DNA of 49,506 nt from an uncultured Opitutales bacterium. GTDB lineage: Bacteria; Verrucomicrobiota; Verrucomicrobiia; Opitutales; Intestinicryptomonadaceae. The translations under genes and the position numbers were made by a program. Within the stretch, counting starts at the first letter, position 1. Each line of letters opens with the position of its first letter. The DNA is taken from positions 1 through 49,506 of the forward strand of contig CALXLX010000024.1 of the NCBI GenBank assembly GCA_944389315.1. The letters are read 5' to 3'. The notes beneath the pieces were generated by a model. The model was not told where the DNA came from, made no database searches, and was given only the letters and a program-made list of their open reading frames with translations. Positions 24,275 to 33,194 of this stretch are shown here, in pieces.

Positions 24275-26206
24275 CTACTTTTGGAATCTCTCCTTCTTAA
24301 ATTGATCGAACCCGGGCCCTGCGTTTGTGTTCTCGGCTTCGAAGAATCCGTGAAGCTGGCGTATGCGGGTGGGGTGGCGCATCTTCCTGAGCGCCTTCGC
24401 CTCTATCTGGCGTATTCGCTCCCTCGTTACGTTGAAAAGCTTTCCGACCTCCTCGAGCGTGCGCGAATAACCGTCCTGCAAGCCGAACCTCAAACTCAAT
24501 ACGCGCCTTTCGCGCTGGGTGAGAGAATCGAGAACATCCATGAGCTTTTCGCGCAAAAGCGAATATGCAGTCATGTCGTAGGGGTTTTCAGCCCCCTTGT
24601 CCTCTATGAAATCTCCGAAATTGGTGTCGTCGGAATCGCCAACCGGGCTCTGCAGCGATATTGGCTGCTGCGCCATCTTCATTATAGACTGAACCCTCTC
24701 GACAGGCATCTGCATCTCCGCGGCAACCTCCTCCGGAGTTGGCTCGTGCCCAAGCTCCTGCAGCAGCTGCTTTTGTATCTGCATAACCTTGTTTAAGGTT
24801 TCTATCAAGTGCACCGGTATTCTTATCGTGCGCGCCTGGTCGGCTATCGAACGCGTTATCGCCTGGCGTATCCACCATGTCGCATATGTCGAAAACTTGT
24901 ATCCCCTGCGGTATTCAAACTTCTCGACGGCCTTCATCAGGCCCATGTTTCCCTCCTGTATGAGGTCCAAAAAGTTCAATCCGCGGTTCGTGTATTTCTT
25001 GGCTATGGAAATAACCAGCCTCAGGTTTGCGCGCACCATCTCCGTCTTGGCCTTGTGCGCCTCGCGCATTGACTGCCTTACGTCCTTTATAAGCTCGACC
25101 AAAGTCTCCGGCTCTATGCGGTACTCGTCCTTTATCTGTTCGAGGCGCTCCTTTATGGCCTCCACATTTACGCTCTTTACCTTCTTGCCGATCTTCTCCG
25201 TCGCGCGGATCTTATGATACCCGTCTTCTATCTCCCTGAGCACGGGGGCTATTATGTCCAAGAACTCCTCGAAAACCTTCAGCTTGAAATGGTATCCCTT
25301 GAATATGTCCTTGAGCTTTGCCTCCAAATTCTGGAAGCGCGTCAGATGGCTCTTCCTCTGAGTCTCGCTGCTTGAGTGCCTGTATCCCTCCCAGGCCTTC
25401 TGCAGCTTCTCCTCTATGTCTTCGGCCTGCTCTATGTACTTGGGCAGATCCTTAAAATAGTTCTCGCGGCTGTCCACCTTCTTGTCCAGGACTATCTTGT
25501 CGAAACGCTCCTCCTTGTCGAGCAGCTTCTTGGCCAAGTCCAATTGGAACCTGTTTGTCAGCGCCACTGCAAACAAAGCCCTTACCGCCTTCGTCTCGGC
25601 GGCTTCTATGCGCTTTGATATGGACACCTCCTGCTCCCTCGAAAGCAACGGAACCTGTCCCATCTGCTTAAGATACATGCGCACAGGATCCTCTATTGAG
25701 TCCGATTGCGTGGCCCTGATCTGCCTCTCCTCGTTCTCCTCCTGCCTGTGCCTGAAATTGTCCACCTCGTCGTTGTCGAGTATGTCGACGTCGAGGTTCT
25801 CGAGTATGTTTACAACATTGTCTATCTGCTTGGGGTTGTTCAGGCTGTCCGTCAGGGCGCCGTGTATGTCCTGTATCGTCAGATAACCCTGCTCCTTGGA
25901 GAGAAGGATAAGATCGTGAATCTTGTCGTCTATGCGCCTCTTGTCGTCCGCCGTGGAAGTCTCCGCCGCCGGCTGCGCGGGAGCGCGCACCTCTATCTTA
26001 ACCTTCGGCGCGGCGGCCTTCTTAACAGACTTCTTGTTCTCCTTTGTTATGCTTACCGATACCTTTGGCGCAGCCTTGCGCGCCTGCGCCGGCTGGCTGG
26101 CCTTTGCCTCCGGCGCTTTTTTCAATGCGGTTTTCTCGGAAGCCACAGGCTTTTTTGCTGCCTTCTTTTCTGAAGATGCCTTCTTTGTTTTACTGGAACT
26201 TGACAT
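24275..26206 (-). CDS. rpoD: Primary sigma factor RpoD
   Basis: The 643-residue housekeeping sigma-70 factor that directs RNA polymerase to -35/-10 promoters. After a basic low-complexity tail (1-85) it has region 1.1 ([20 protein letters not shown]), region 1.2 ([21 protein letters not shown]), a non-conserved insertion of about 200 residues, region 2 ([38 protein letters not shown]), region 3 ([13 protein letters not shown]) and region 4 with helix-turn-helix ([21 protein letters not shown]). The Lys/Ala/Pro-rich N-terminus resembles histone-H1-like tails and is not part of the E. coli protein. It lies 32 nt behind dnaG, the conserved dnaG-rpoD order. Confidence 0.97.
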   Translation of the reverse strand: MSSSSKTKKASSEKKAAKKPVASEKTALKKAPEAKASQPAQARKAAPKVSVSITKENKKSVKKAAAPKVKIEVRAPAQPAAETSTADDKRRIDDKIHDLILLSKEQGYLTIQDIHGALTDSLNNPKQIDNVVNILENLDVDILDNDEVDNFRHRQEENEERQIRATQSDSIEDPVRMYLKQMGQVPLLSREQEVSISKRIEAAETKAVRALFAVALTNRFQLDLAKKLLDKEERFDKIVLDKKVDSRENYFKDLPKYIEQAEDIEEKLQKAWEGYRHSSSETQRKSHLTRFQNLEAKLKDIFKGYHFKLKVFEEFLDIIAPVLREIEDGYHKIRATEKIGKKVKSVNVEAIKERLEQIKDEYRIEPETLVELIKDVRQSMREAHKAKTEMVRANLRLVISIAKKYTNRGLNFLDLIQEGNMGLMKAVEKFEYRRGYKFSTYATWWIRQAITRSIADQARTIRIPVHLIETLNKVMQIQKQLLQELGHEPTPEEVAAEMQMPVERVQSIMKMAQQPISLQSPVGDSDDTNFGDFIEDKGAENPYDMTAYSLLREKLMDVLDSLTQRERRVLSLRFGLQDGYSRTLEEVGKLFNVTRERIRQIEAKALRKMRHPTRIRQLHGFFEAENTNAGPGFDQFKKERFQK

Positions 26207-26238
26207 ACGGTATATCTATAGTTTGTGAAAGAGTTTAC

Positions 26239-28110
26239 TCAATCGGAAATTGTCTGGGAGATTATAGTCTTCGGAGGAGTTTTCGCCCTTATCCTCAGCG
26301 CCTTTATGCCCGATAGCACCCGCCTCTTGCCTTCAGTGTCGAGGGCAGGATCGTCCAGACGCTTTATCATGTCGTCTATAGTCTTTTGGCAGTACTTCGA
26401 GTATATCTTCTTGACGCAATCGTTGGCGGCCTCGGCCGGATTTGAAATGTACGCCTTATCCTCTCCGTAGGCCCTGTAAACGATATCCCTTTCCGCTTCG
26501 GCCTCGAGATGCGCGTCCATCTCCGATATGTCGAAACCTATGCCTTCCCTGTAAAGAACAAGTATACGGCGCAACGCGTCCTCGCACGGATCCTCGGGAT
26601 TCAACCATTCGTCCTCGATAACCTCGGCAAGCGCTTCGGCCACATTTTCATAATTTAAACAGACAATTAAAGCGTCGTAGCTGGCGTTTGTCAACATCTT
26701 GCGGGAAGTTTCGCCAACATTTTTGCGCCGGCTTTCCTTGTTGTCCTCGCGCTGAAACGTCCGCGTCTTTTTTCTCCATGCGGCAAAATCCGACTTCACA
26801 GCCCTGATGTCCGATAAAGTATCTCGCGCAAGTTCCTCTATGTAGCCGTCAAGCGCTATCGCCGAAGGGCAGGGCGCAAGACTCTCGAATATGTTTCGAA
26901 CAAGAGCGTCCTTCTTCATGGGAGACAGCGCTCCTATCCCGCCGCCCGACATCTCCTCAACCATGAACTTGACGGGGCTCTCCCTGCCTTTTGACAGAAC
27001 CTCCTCCATCGCTTTCGCGCCGTTCTTGACAATGAAAGTGTCCGGATCGTCCCCCGCGGGCAGGCGCACTATAAACGGCGCAAGGCCGGCTTTCATAAAC
27101 AGCGGTATCTTGGACAACGCCGCTTTTGCGCCGGCTGCGTCTCCGTCGAAAAGCAACACCACCGTGTCCGTGTAGCGCTTTAGAACAGCCAGATGCTCCT
27201 CCCCAAGCGCGGTTCCCTGGCTTGCCACCGTGTTCTCAAATCCGGAGCAGAACATGCGCATGGTGTCTATCTGCCCTTCAACAACTATGGCGTACCCCAG
27301 CGTGCCTATGGCCCTTCGCGCCCTGTCGAGATTGAACAATACCGCATTTTTCTTAAATATCTCGGTCTCGGGAGAATTTACGTATTTGCCCTCCTCGTAG
27401 GCGATGTCCGTGGGCGTAAAGCTTGTCTTCCTCGCAGTGAAGCCTATCGTGCGCCCCTGCACGTCGGCTATCGGTATCATCAGGCGCCCTCGGAAGCGCG
27501 ATAGGAGATTAAACGCGTCGAAATCCGCATCTTTCGCGAAGAACAAGCCGCATTTCTTAACCGCCTCGGGCGAAAAACCTCGCCTCTGAAGCCCGGTTTT
27601 CATCGCGGAATCGTTCAGGGGGGAAAAACCTATCCTAAGGTTCTTCGCATCGTCCAGGGAAAACTTCCTGTCCTGCGTCCAATAACGCCTGATTTCCTCC
27701 GCGGTAGGGTTGTCCGCCCAGAAATTCTTGGCATACCACTCCGCGGCGAGCTCGTTTATGTCGAAAATCTGCTTTTTTACGGAGGAGTTTTGCGCCGCTC
27801 CCCCGCGGGCAGTGTCGTACTCTATCGGAATCCCGAACCTCGCCGCGATAAACTCCGCGCTCTCCGCAAAATTCAACCCCTCCTTCAACTGCACGAACTT
27901 GAATATGTCGCCACCCTGCCCAGTGCTGAAACAATAGAAAAAGTTCTTGTCGGGATGCACGAAAAACGAAGGCGTCTTCTCGTGCGAAAACGGACTTAGC
28001 CCCTTGTAGCTCGACCCCGACTTCTTTAAGGACACATACCCGCTTACAAGATCGTATATGTTGACCTTGGCCTTTATCTCCTCTATACAGCTCTTCTTTA
28101 TAAGGGGCAT
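26239..28110 (-). CDS. dnaG: DNA primase DnaG
   Basis: The 623-residue replicative primase that makes RNA primers for DNA polymerase. The N-terminal zinc-ribbon region aligns well (SPFSHEKTPSFF, YCFSTGQGGD). Three of the four usual zinc ligands are missing: Ser39 for Cys, Ser42 for His and Thr63 for the last Cys, with only Cys60 kept. The catalytic core has Glu278 in VVEGQID and Asp322/Asp324 in LLFDGDAAG (TOPRIM). The C-terminal 150 residues fit the helicase-binding domain. I chose ATG 28110 because family members begin just before this helix (CIEEIKAKVNIYDLV). The in-frame TTG at 28179 would add 23 unconserved residues. It is co-oriented with rpoD, 32 nt apart. Confidence 0.95.
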   Translation of the reverse strand: MPLIKKSCIEEIKAKVNIYDLVSGYVSLKKSGSSYKGLSPFSHEKTPSFFVHPDKNFFYCFSTGQGGDIFKFVQLKEGLNFAESAEFIAARFGIPIEYDTARGGAAQNSSVKKQIFDINELAAEWYAKNFWADNPTAEEIRRYWTQDRKFSLDDAKNLRIGFSPLNDSAMKTGLQRRGFSPEAVKKCGLFFAKDADFDAFNLLSRFRGRLMIPIADVQGRTIGFTARKTSFTPTDIAYEEGKYVNSPETEIFKKNAVLFNLDRARRAIGTLGYAIVVEGQIDTMRMFCSGFENTVASQGTALGEEHLAVLKRYTDTVVLLFDGDAAGAKAALSKIPLFMKAGLAPFIVRLPAGDDPDTFIVKNGAKAMEEVLSKGRESPVKFMVEEMSGGGIGALSPMKKDALVRNIFESLAPCPSAIALDGYIEELARDTLSDIRAVKSDFAAWRKKTRTFQREDNKESRRKNVGETSRKMLTNASYDALIVCLNYENVAEALAEVIEDEWLNPEDPCEDALRRILVLYREGIGFDISEMDAHLEAEAERDIVYRAYGEDKAYISNPAEAANDCVKKIYSKYCQKTIDDMIKRLDDPALDTEGKRRVLSGIKALRIRAKTPPKTIISQTISD

Positions 28111-28263
28111 GGGGCTAATCGACTTTTCAAATGCGGCTTTGTTCCTGCTTTTGTTATTATTACGCCCCAAGCGGGGCAATATTACAAGGAATTTGTCTTT
28201 CCATAAAAAACAGTGCGCGCAAACGCCTGGATGCGCCTGCCTGGCTCCGGCACGGCCCCGCGC

Positions 28264-29967
28264 TTAGTTTTGCGGAGCCGTGGAAAACTGCTCGTTGCCC
28301 GCCCCGAAACCTTCGGAGATGTCCTTTTGCGGCGAAGGCTCAACCTTGGTGTCGGCCCTGTCTTTTGAAAGGTCCGGAATTTCCACCTTGTTTTCCCCGC
28401 CGCCTGCCGGGGCCTGCGGAAGTTTCCCGCTCTCAAGCTCCGCAAGCTCCCTGGCGGCGTCCTCGCGCCACGGATTGTCCGGCGCGGAAGCCTCCAGGAA
28501 CCTCCTGTAGAAATGCATGGCGTTGTTCGGCTTTTTCTCTATCGAATATGCGCGGGCAAGCCCCAATAGAATCTCGCTGTTTGACGGAAATTTTGTGTGG
28601 GCCTCAAAAAGCCTGTCTATGAGCCTGTAATTAGGCACAACCTTGGCTGCGCAGCGCAGGAAATACAGGTTGCTGTCCAAATCGTCGGGATTGCGCAATA
28701 GGCTCTCTCGGGCGGCAAGGTAGGCGTCTGTTTTCTTCCCGTCGGCCTCGTAGGCCTTGGCGAGAGCCTTCCAGGTCTCGTAGGAGCCATAGTCCTTGGA
28801 GACGGCCTTGTGCGCATTTTTAGCGGCAGCCTTGTAATCTTTCGCCTCTATGTCCTCGTAGGTCTTCTTGATGAAATCCTGCGCGCTTACCGGGGTGGCG
28901 ACGTCTTTTATCTCTGCGGCTTCGTTCTCGACAGGCGCCTGCGCGTTCCCTTGGCCCGCGGTTTTTCCGCCGTCTTTCTTGCCCGCTTCCGCCGCGCGCT
29001 TTGCGGCTTCCTCCTCCGCGGCCTTCTTTTCCTGCTCGAGCCGCTTTTGTTCCTCGAGCTTCTTCTTTTCGGCTTCGGCTTTCGCCTTCTCCTCCGCGGC
29101 CTTCTTCGCGGCGAGCTCCTCTTGAATTTTCTTCTGCTTATCGGATTCGAGCGCGGCTTTGGCCTCGTCGAGCTTCTTCTTGAAGTCGTCGAGCTGCTTT
29201 TTCAGCTCCGGATACTGCTGCTGCAATGTCTGGGGATTTATCTTCTCGAGCTCCGCAATGGCACCCTCTAGGGCGGGCATATTTTTGTCGGAAAGATAAA
29301 TGTCGATCAAAGCGCAGAGAATCTGGGTGCGGGTCTGCACGTTTTCCTCGGAAGATGCCTTCAACGCCGGCTCGAGCCACCTTAGCGCCTGCGTCTTATT
29401 CCCGAGTTTTACAAATAAAAGGCCTATCGCGCACGCCTCTGCCGTGTTCGGGTTTCTCCCCGCCACTTTCAGCGCCGAAAACCGCGCCTCGAGAGCCTCG
29501 TTGAACCTCGACGAATTTTCGTACACCGCAGCCAGCGATTTCCACGCGAGAAAATCCTTGTGTTCCCTGGCGAGATATTTCTTGTACATCTTCTCCGCCG
29601 ACTCCAGCGCATTTGCGCGCTCGTACGCCTTTGCTGCATTGAGCATAAGCACGCTGTCCGCGCCGCTTTCCGCCGAGGCTTTTTCAAAGTAGACCGCCGC
29701 GAGGGCCGGCTGGTTGTCCTGGGAATAGGCGTATGCGAGGGTTTCGCATATTTTAAGGTCGGATCCGTAAGTCTCGTAGGCCTTCTTGAGAATGTCCTGC
29801 GCCTCCGTAAGCTTCTCCTCGAACATCATAGTCTGCGCGCGCGCCACAACGGCGTCTATGTTCGCCCGGCGCTCCTTGGCCAGGGTTTCAGGAGACTTCG
29901 GCACACAACCCGCGCAGGCCAAAGCCAGGGCGCACAGGACGAGAGTCAATATATTTTTAAACTTCAT
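28264..29967 (-). CDS. TPR-repeat lipoprotein
   Basis: A 567-residue lipoprotein. The signal peptide with lipobox LACAGC places the lipidated Cys near residue 21. Two blocks of TPR-like helices (about 30-250 and 360-530, for example AQDILKKAYETYG, AMHFYRRFLEASAP) flank a long Lys/Glu/Ala coiled coil (about 255-335). The end is rich in Pro, Gly and Asn. Such proteins usually scaffold envelope complexes. The partner is not visible here. ATG 29967 gives the cleanest signal peptide, and 29985 is an in-frame alternative. It is upstream of dnaG on the same strand, with 153 nt between them. Confidence 0.8.
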   Translation of the reverse strand: MKFKNILTLVLCALALACAGCVPKSPETLAKERRANIDAVVARAQTMMFEEKLTEAQDILKKAYETYGSDLKICETLAYAYSQDNQPALAAVYFEKASAESGADSVLMLNAAKAYERANALESAEKMYKKYLAREHKDFLAWKSLAAVYENSSRFNEALEARFSALKVAGRNPNTAEACAIGLLFVKLGNKTQALRWLEPALKASSEENVQTRTQILCALIDIYLSDKNMPALEGAIAELEKINPQTLQQQYPELKKQLDDFKKKLDEAKAALESDKQKKIQEELAAKKAAEEKAKAEAEKKKLEEQKRLEQEKKAAEEEAAKRAAEAGKKDGGKTAGQGNAQAPVENEAAEIKDVATPVSAQDFIKKTYEDIEAKDYKAAAKNAHKAVSKDYGSYETWKALAKAYEADGKKTDAYLAARESLLRNPDDLDSNLYFLRCAAKVVPNYRLIDRLFEAHTKFPSNSEILLGLARAYSIEKKPNNAMHFYRRFLEASAPDNPWREDAARELAELESGKLPQAPAGGGENKVEIPDLSKDRADTKVEPSPQKDISEGFGAGNEQFSTAPQN

Positions 29968-30100
29968 TGCTTGCATTGTCGGCATTTTTAATTTTTACTT
30001 TCCCGATTATAAATTTTACGCGCCGCTCCAGAGCGTCGGAGTTGCGTTGGCTCGTTTGGAGTTTTTCAAATTCGGCGCACAAAGAACCGTACACCAAATT

Positions 30101-31246
30101 ATGAATTTTAAGAATATTTTAAGAAAATCCGCCGTCTTGCAAATATATTTTATATTTGCATTGATTTCCGCGGGGGCGGGTGCGCAGGAGACTGTGGAGC
30201 TGCAGGTGGCAGTCCCTCCGCCGCCGAAGTCCATAGACGCCTCTCCCGAAGCCTCTGGCGGCCTTAAAACTTCGGACGGCAAGATTCCTTTTTCGGCAAG
30301 CAGGGATTTTTTAATAGAGTACCGCATGCGCTCCTTTTCTTCAAAGGAGTATTCAAGGGCGGTGGCGGCGCTGTTTTCAGACTTTGAAAATGCCGTGGGC
30401 ATGAAGATAGGCAGGGGCAAGAAGGGAAAAGTCGGCCTTAAGGTGTATTCCAACAGCGGAGCGGGGATAGGCACGCCGAAGCCCCTTGTCGACGCGGTGA
30501 TAGCCCAGCTGGAGAGGCGCGGTTATAAGAAGAGCGAGATTTGCCTTATAGATCTGAGCCGCAGAAAGCTGCGCGATGTGGGCTTTTTGCCGAGGGTCTC
30601 GGCGCTCAGAAACGGCGCCGTCGACGACTACAACGGCTCTCCCGTCGCAGACCTTGAAAGCGGGAAATACTACGATAAAAACTGGTACTACGACAATCCG
30701 CTTCCGCCAAAGACCTACAGGCACAACCAGACCGCAGAGGCGGTTTACGATCCGGAGCTTCGCAAGAGCATGCTGCCCGTGCCGCTTTACTACGGGTTCG
30801 ACTTTTGGATAAACCTGCCCGTGGTCACCGACATGGAGGGGTTGGGCATTAGCGGGGCCATAGCCAACGTTTCCGTATGGAACGTCTCCAACAACGAGAG
30901 GTTTTTAAATTCTCCCGCAAACGCGCCTATGGCGGCCGCCGAGATGTGCGCAGTGCCCGAGATGCGCGAGGGGTATTTGTTCTCGATAATGAGTTTGGAG
31001 CAGATGCAGATAGCCGGGGGCGCGCACTTCAATGCGGGAGTCTGTGTTTCGGAGCCTTATGTGATGCTTTCGTCGGACATAGTCGCCCTCGACGTCATGG
31101 CCTGGAACTACGTCAACAAGCACAGGACAAGGCGCGGGTTCGACATAATCGCGCCCATGCCTCCGGTCTTGGGCTATTGCGAGCAGCTGAAGCTCGGCAG
31201 CGCCAACATAACAGACAAAAAAAGGCGTCTTCTGCCTGTAAGATAA
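30101..31246 (+). CDS. Secreted DUF362-like protein
   Basis: A 381-residue exported protein. A signal peptide (hydrophobic IYFIFALISAGAGA, cut before QE) precedes a domain that fits the DUF362 pattern. It has GLKVYSNSGAGIGTPKPLVD and AVIAQLERRGYKKSEICLID near the front, and VMLSSDIVALDVMAWN near the end, where family members have the STDPVAVD motif. DUF362 proteins are often found with iron-sulfur domains, but no CxxC cluster is present here. The function is unknown. ATG 30101 is chosen because the signal peptide starts there. The open frame back to 29786 runs across the divergent lipoprotein gene. Confidence 0.78.
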   Translation: MNFKNILRKSAVLQIYFIFALISAGAGAQETVELQVAVPPPPKSIDASPEASGGLKTSDGKIPFSASRDFLIEYRMRSFSSKEYSRAVAALFSDFENAVGMKIGRGKKGKVGLKVYSNSGAGIGTPKPLVDAVIAQLERRGYKKSEICLIDLSRRKLRDVGFLPRVSALRNGAVDDYNGSPVADLESGKYYDKNWYYDNPLPPKTYRHNQTAEAVYDPELRKSMLPVPLYYGFDFWINLPVVTDMEGLGISGAIANVSVWNVSNNERFLNSPANAPMAAAEMCAVPEMREGYLFSIMSLEQMQIAGGAHFNAGVCVSEPYVMLSSDIVALDVMAWNYVNKHRTRRGFDIIAPMPPVLGYCEQLKLGSANITDKKRRLLPVR

Positions 31247-31268
31247 CGGTGTATTGCGTTGGGCGTAT

Positions 31269-31823
31269 ATGAGAAATCCGGCGGCACAGAATCCTGACGA
31301 AGTGTTCGACATAGTAGATTTCGCCAACAGGGTTGTCGGTTCGGCGCGCAGGTTGTACATACACGCAAATTCTTTGCGCCACAGGAGCGTGCATGCCCTG
31401 GTGCTCTCCTCCGACGGGAAGCGCATTTTGCTTCAGAAAAGATCGGCCTACAAGGACAGTTATCCGCTGCGGTACACCACGTCGGTGTCGGGGCATGTTG
31501 ACAGGGGGGAAACTTACGAGAAAGCCCTGGTGAGGGAAACTTCCGAGGAGATAGGCCTGAAGGCGGCAGTGGGGGATTTTTTGTATTTGGGGTGCATTGA
31601 CGCCTCGGAGCGCACGGGTTGGGAGTTTGCGAGGGTGTATGTGTTAAATTCTGACGGGCCGTTCAGGTTTCCGCCGGAGGAGATAGATTCGCTGGATTGG
31701 GTTTCCCTGACGGATTTCGACGCGGACGCTGCGTCGAATCCGGAGCGCTACACTCCCGCTTTCTTGGAGGTTTACGGCTATTTTAAGAAGTTTTATAACG
31801 GAGGCATTTATTCAAAGGTATGA
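31269..31823 (+). CDS. Nudix hydrolase
   Basis: A 184-residue pyrophosphohydrolase. The Nudix box is complete at residues 75-97: G, five residues, E81, seven residues, then RETSEEIGL with the metal-binding glutamates. The fold opens with HRSVHALVLSSDGKRILLQKRS, as in the YfcD / isopentenyl-diphosphate isomerase-like branch. The substrate cannot be fixed from sequence. ATG 31269 is preferred to the TTG at 31254. Its last 4 bases overlap the gltX start (ATGA), so the two are translationally coupled. Confidence 0.88.
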   Translation: MRNPAAQNPDEVFDIVDFANRVVGSARRLYIHANSLRHRSVHALVLSSDGKRILLQKRSAYKDSYPLRYTTSVSGHVDRGETYEKALVRETSEEIGLKAAVGDFLYLGCIDASERTGWEFARVYVLNSDGPFRFPPEEIDSLDWVSLTDFDADAASNPERYTPAFLEVYGYFKKFYNGGIYSKV

Positions 31824-33139
31824 GCAACGTAAGAGTAAGATTCGCACCGAGCCCGACGGGCTTTTTCCACATAGGCAGCGCGCGCACCGCGCTTTTCAAC
31901 TGGCTTTATGCGCGCCACACGAAGGGGGTTTTCGTCCTTAGGATAGAGGACACAGACCAGGAGCGCAACAGGGAGGAGTATCTCAACATACTCAAGGACG
32001 GTATGCGCTGGCTGGGTTTGGACTGGGACGAGGGGCCCGATGTCGGCGGGGATTACGGCCCGTATTTCCAGAGCCAGAGGGCCGACATATACAGGCAGTA
32101 TTTGCAGATATTGCGCGACAAGGGCCGCGCTTACGACAAGGACGGCGCGGTATTTTTCAAGGTTTCCGGCAAAAAGCAGGTTTTGCACGACGCCGTTTAC
32201 GGGGACGTGGAGCGTTTGGAGGAGAAGGACTTTCCCATATTCCGCTCAAACGGTACGCCCGTGTTCCACTTTGTAAACGTGGTCGACGACATCTGCATGA
32301 AGATAACCCATGTCATACGCGGGCAGGACCATCTTACGAACACGAACAAGCACATAGAGCTTTTCGAGGCATTCGGGGCTCCCATGCCGCAGTTTGCGCA
32401 CATACCGCTCATATTGAAGAGCGAGGGGCAGGGCAAGATGAGCAAGCGCGACAGGGGCGCTTTGATAGAGGAGTACCAGGCCAAGAATTTTCTGCCCGCC
32501 GCCGTCAGGAACTATCTTTGCCTTCTGGGGTGGAACCCGAAGGACAACGAGGAGATAATGGGCATAGACAGGATAATAGAGCTGTTCGATTTCGGCGGCA
32601 TCGTAAAGAGCAACGCGCGTTTCGACGAGCGCAAGATGGCGCATTTCAACACCGAGCACATACGCCTTTTGGATACGGACTCCTTCTGCGAGCTTGCATT
32701 TAAGGTTTTGAAGGACGACGCGGCTTTAAAGTCTGCCGACAGGGACTATGCCCGCAGGGTTTTCGCACTCTGCCAGCCGAAGGTCAGCAACATGGAGTTT
32801 TTGGGCGACATGGTGGACTATTTCTTCACGGAGGAATATGTATTCGACCCGGAGTCGGAGAAGAAGGTCTTTAAGAAGGGGCAGCCGCCCGCGCGCATGG
32901 CCGAGGCTCTCGAGTTTTTCAACTCGGCTGACTGCCCGAATTTCGACGCGCAGTCCATATTCGACGGTTTTGAGAGGCTCGGGGCGCTCAAGGGGGTCAA
33001 GGGGACGGATTATTTCCAGCCCATCCGCTACGCCGTCACGGGGCGCGCCGCCGGCCCGGAGCTTCCCGCAATTTTAGCCACTTTGGGCAAGGAAAAAACC
33101 GTCTCGAGGCTTGCCCGCGCCGTGGCAAAATTTGCTTAA
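31820..33139 (+). CDS. gltX: Glutamyl-tRNA synthetase
   Basis: A 439-residue class I aminoacyl-tRNA synthetase that charges tRNA-Glu with glutamate. The start has FAPSPTGFFHIGSARTALFN, with the HIGH signature as HIGS at 17-20. The KMSKS loop is KMSKR at 206-210. The C-terminal helical anticodon-binding domain is present, and the length is slightly below the common 465-490 residues. No gatCAB genes are in the window, so whether it also charges tRNA-Gln is unknown. A tRNA-Glu gene lies 8.5 kb away. Isoleucine codons here are almost all ATA. Confidence 0.96.
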   Translation: MSNVRVRFAPSPTGFFHIGSARTALFNWLYARHTKGVFVLRIEDTDQERNREEYLNILKDGMRWLGLDWDEGPDVGGDYGPYFQSQRADIYRQYLQILRDKGRAYDKDGAVFFKVSGKKQVLHDAVYGDVERLEEKDFPIFRSNGTPVFHFVNVVDDICMKITHVIRGQDHLTNTNKHIELFEAFGAPMPQFAHIPLILKSEGQGKMSKRDRGALIEEYQAKNFLPAAVRNYLCLLGWNPKDNEEIMGIDRIIELFDFGGIVKSNARFDERKMAHFNTEHIRLLDTDSFCELAFKVLKDDAALKSADRDYARRVFALCQPKVSNMEFLGDMVDYFFTEEYVFDPESEKKVFKKGQPPARMAEALEFFNSADCPNFDAQSIFDGFERLGALKGVKGTDYFQPIRYAVTGRAAGPELPAILATLGKEKTVSRLARAVAKFA

Positions 33140-33194
33140 AGCTTGATTTCTTTCCAACCATTCCCAAAAATTCAGGACATAAAAATTTTACAAT

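Noticed and set aside
24176..26228. Several long open frames antisense to rpoD
   Set aside because: They mirror the codon bias of rpoD on the opposite strand and contain no recognisable domains.
28111..28179. Longer DnaG from a TTG codon
   Set aside because: The added 23 residues are not conserved in primases. ATG 28110 places the zinc-ribbon region at the usual distance.
29786..30100. 105-residue extension of the DUF362-like protein
   Set aside because: It is antisense to the lipoprotein gene, and a proper signal peptide begins at 30101.
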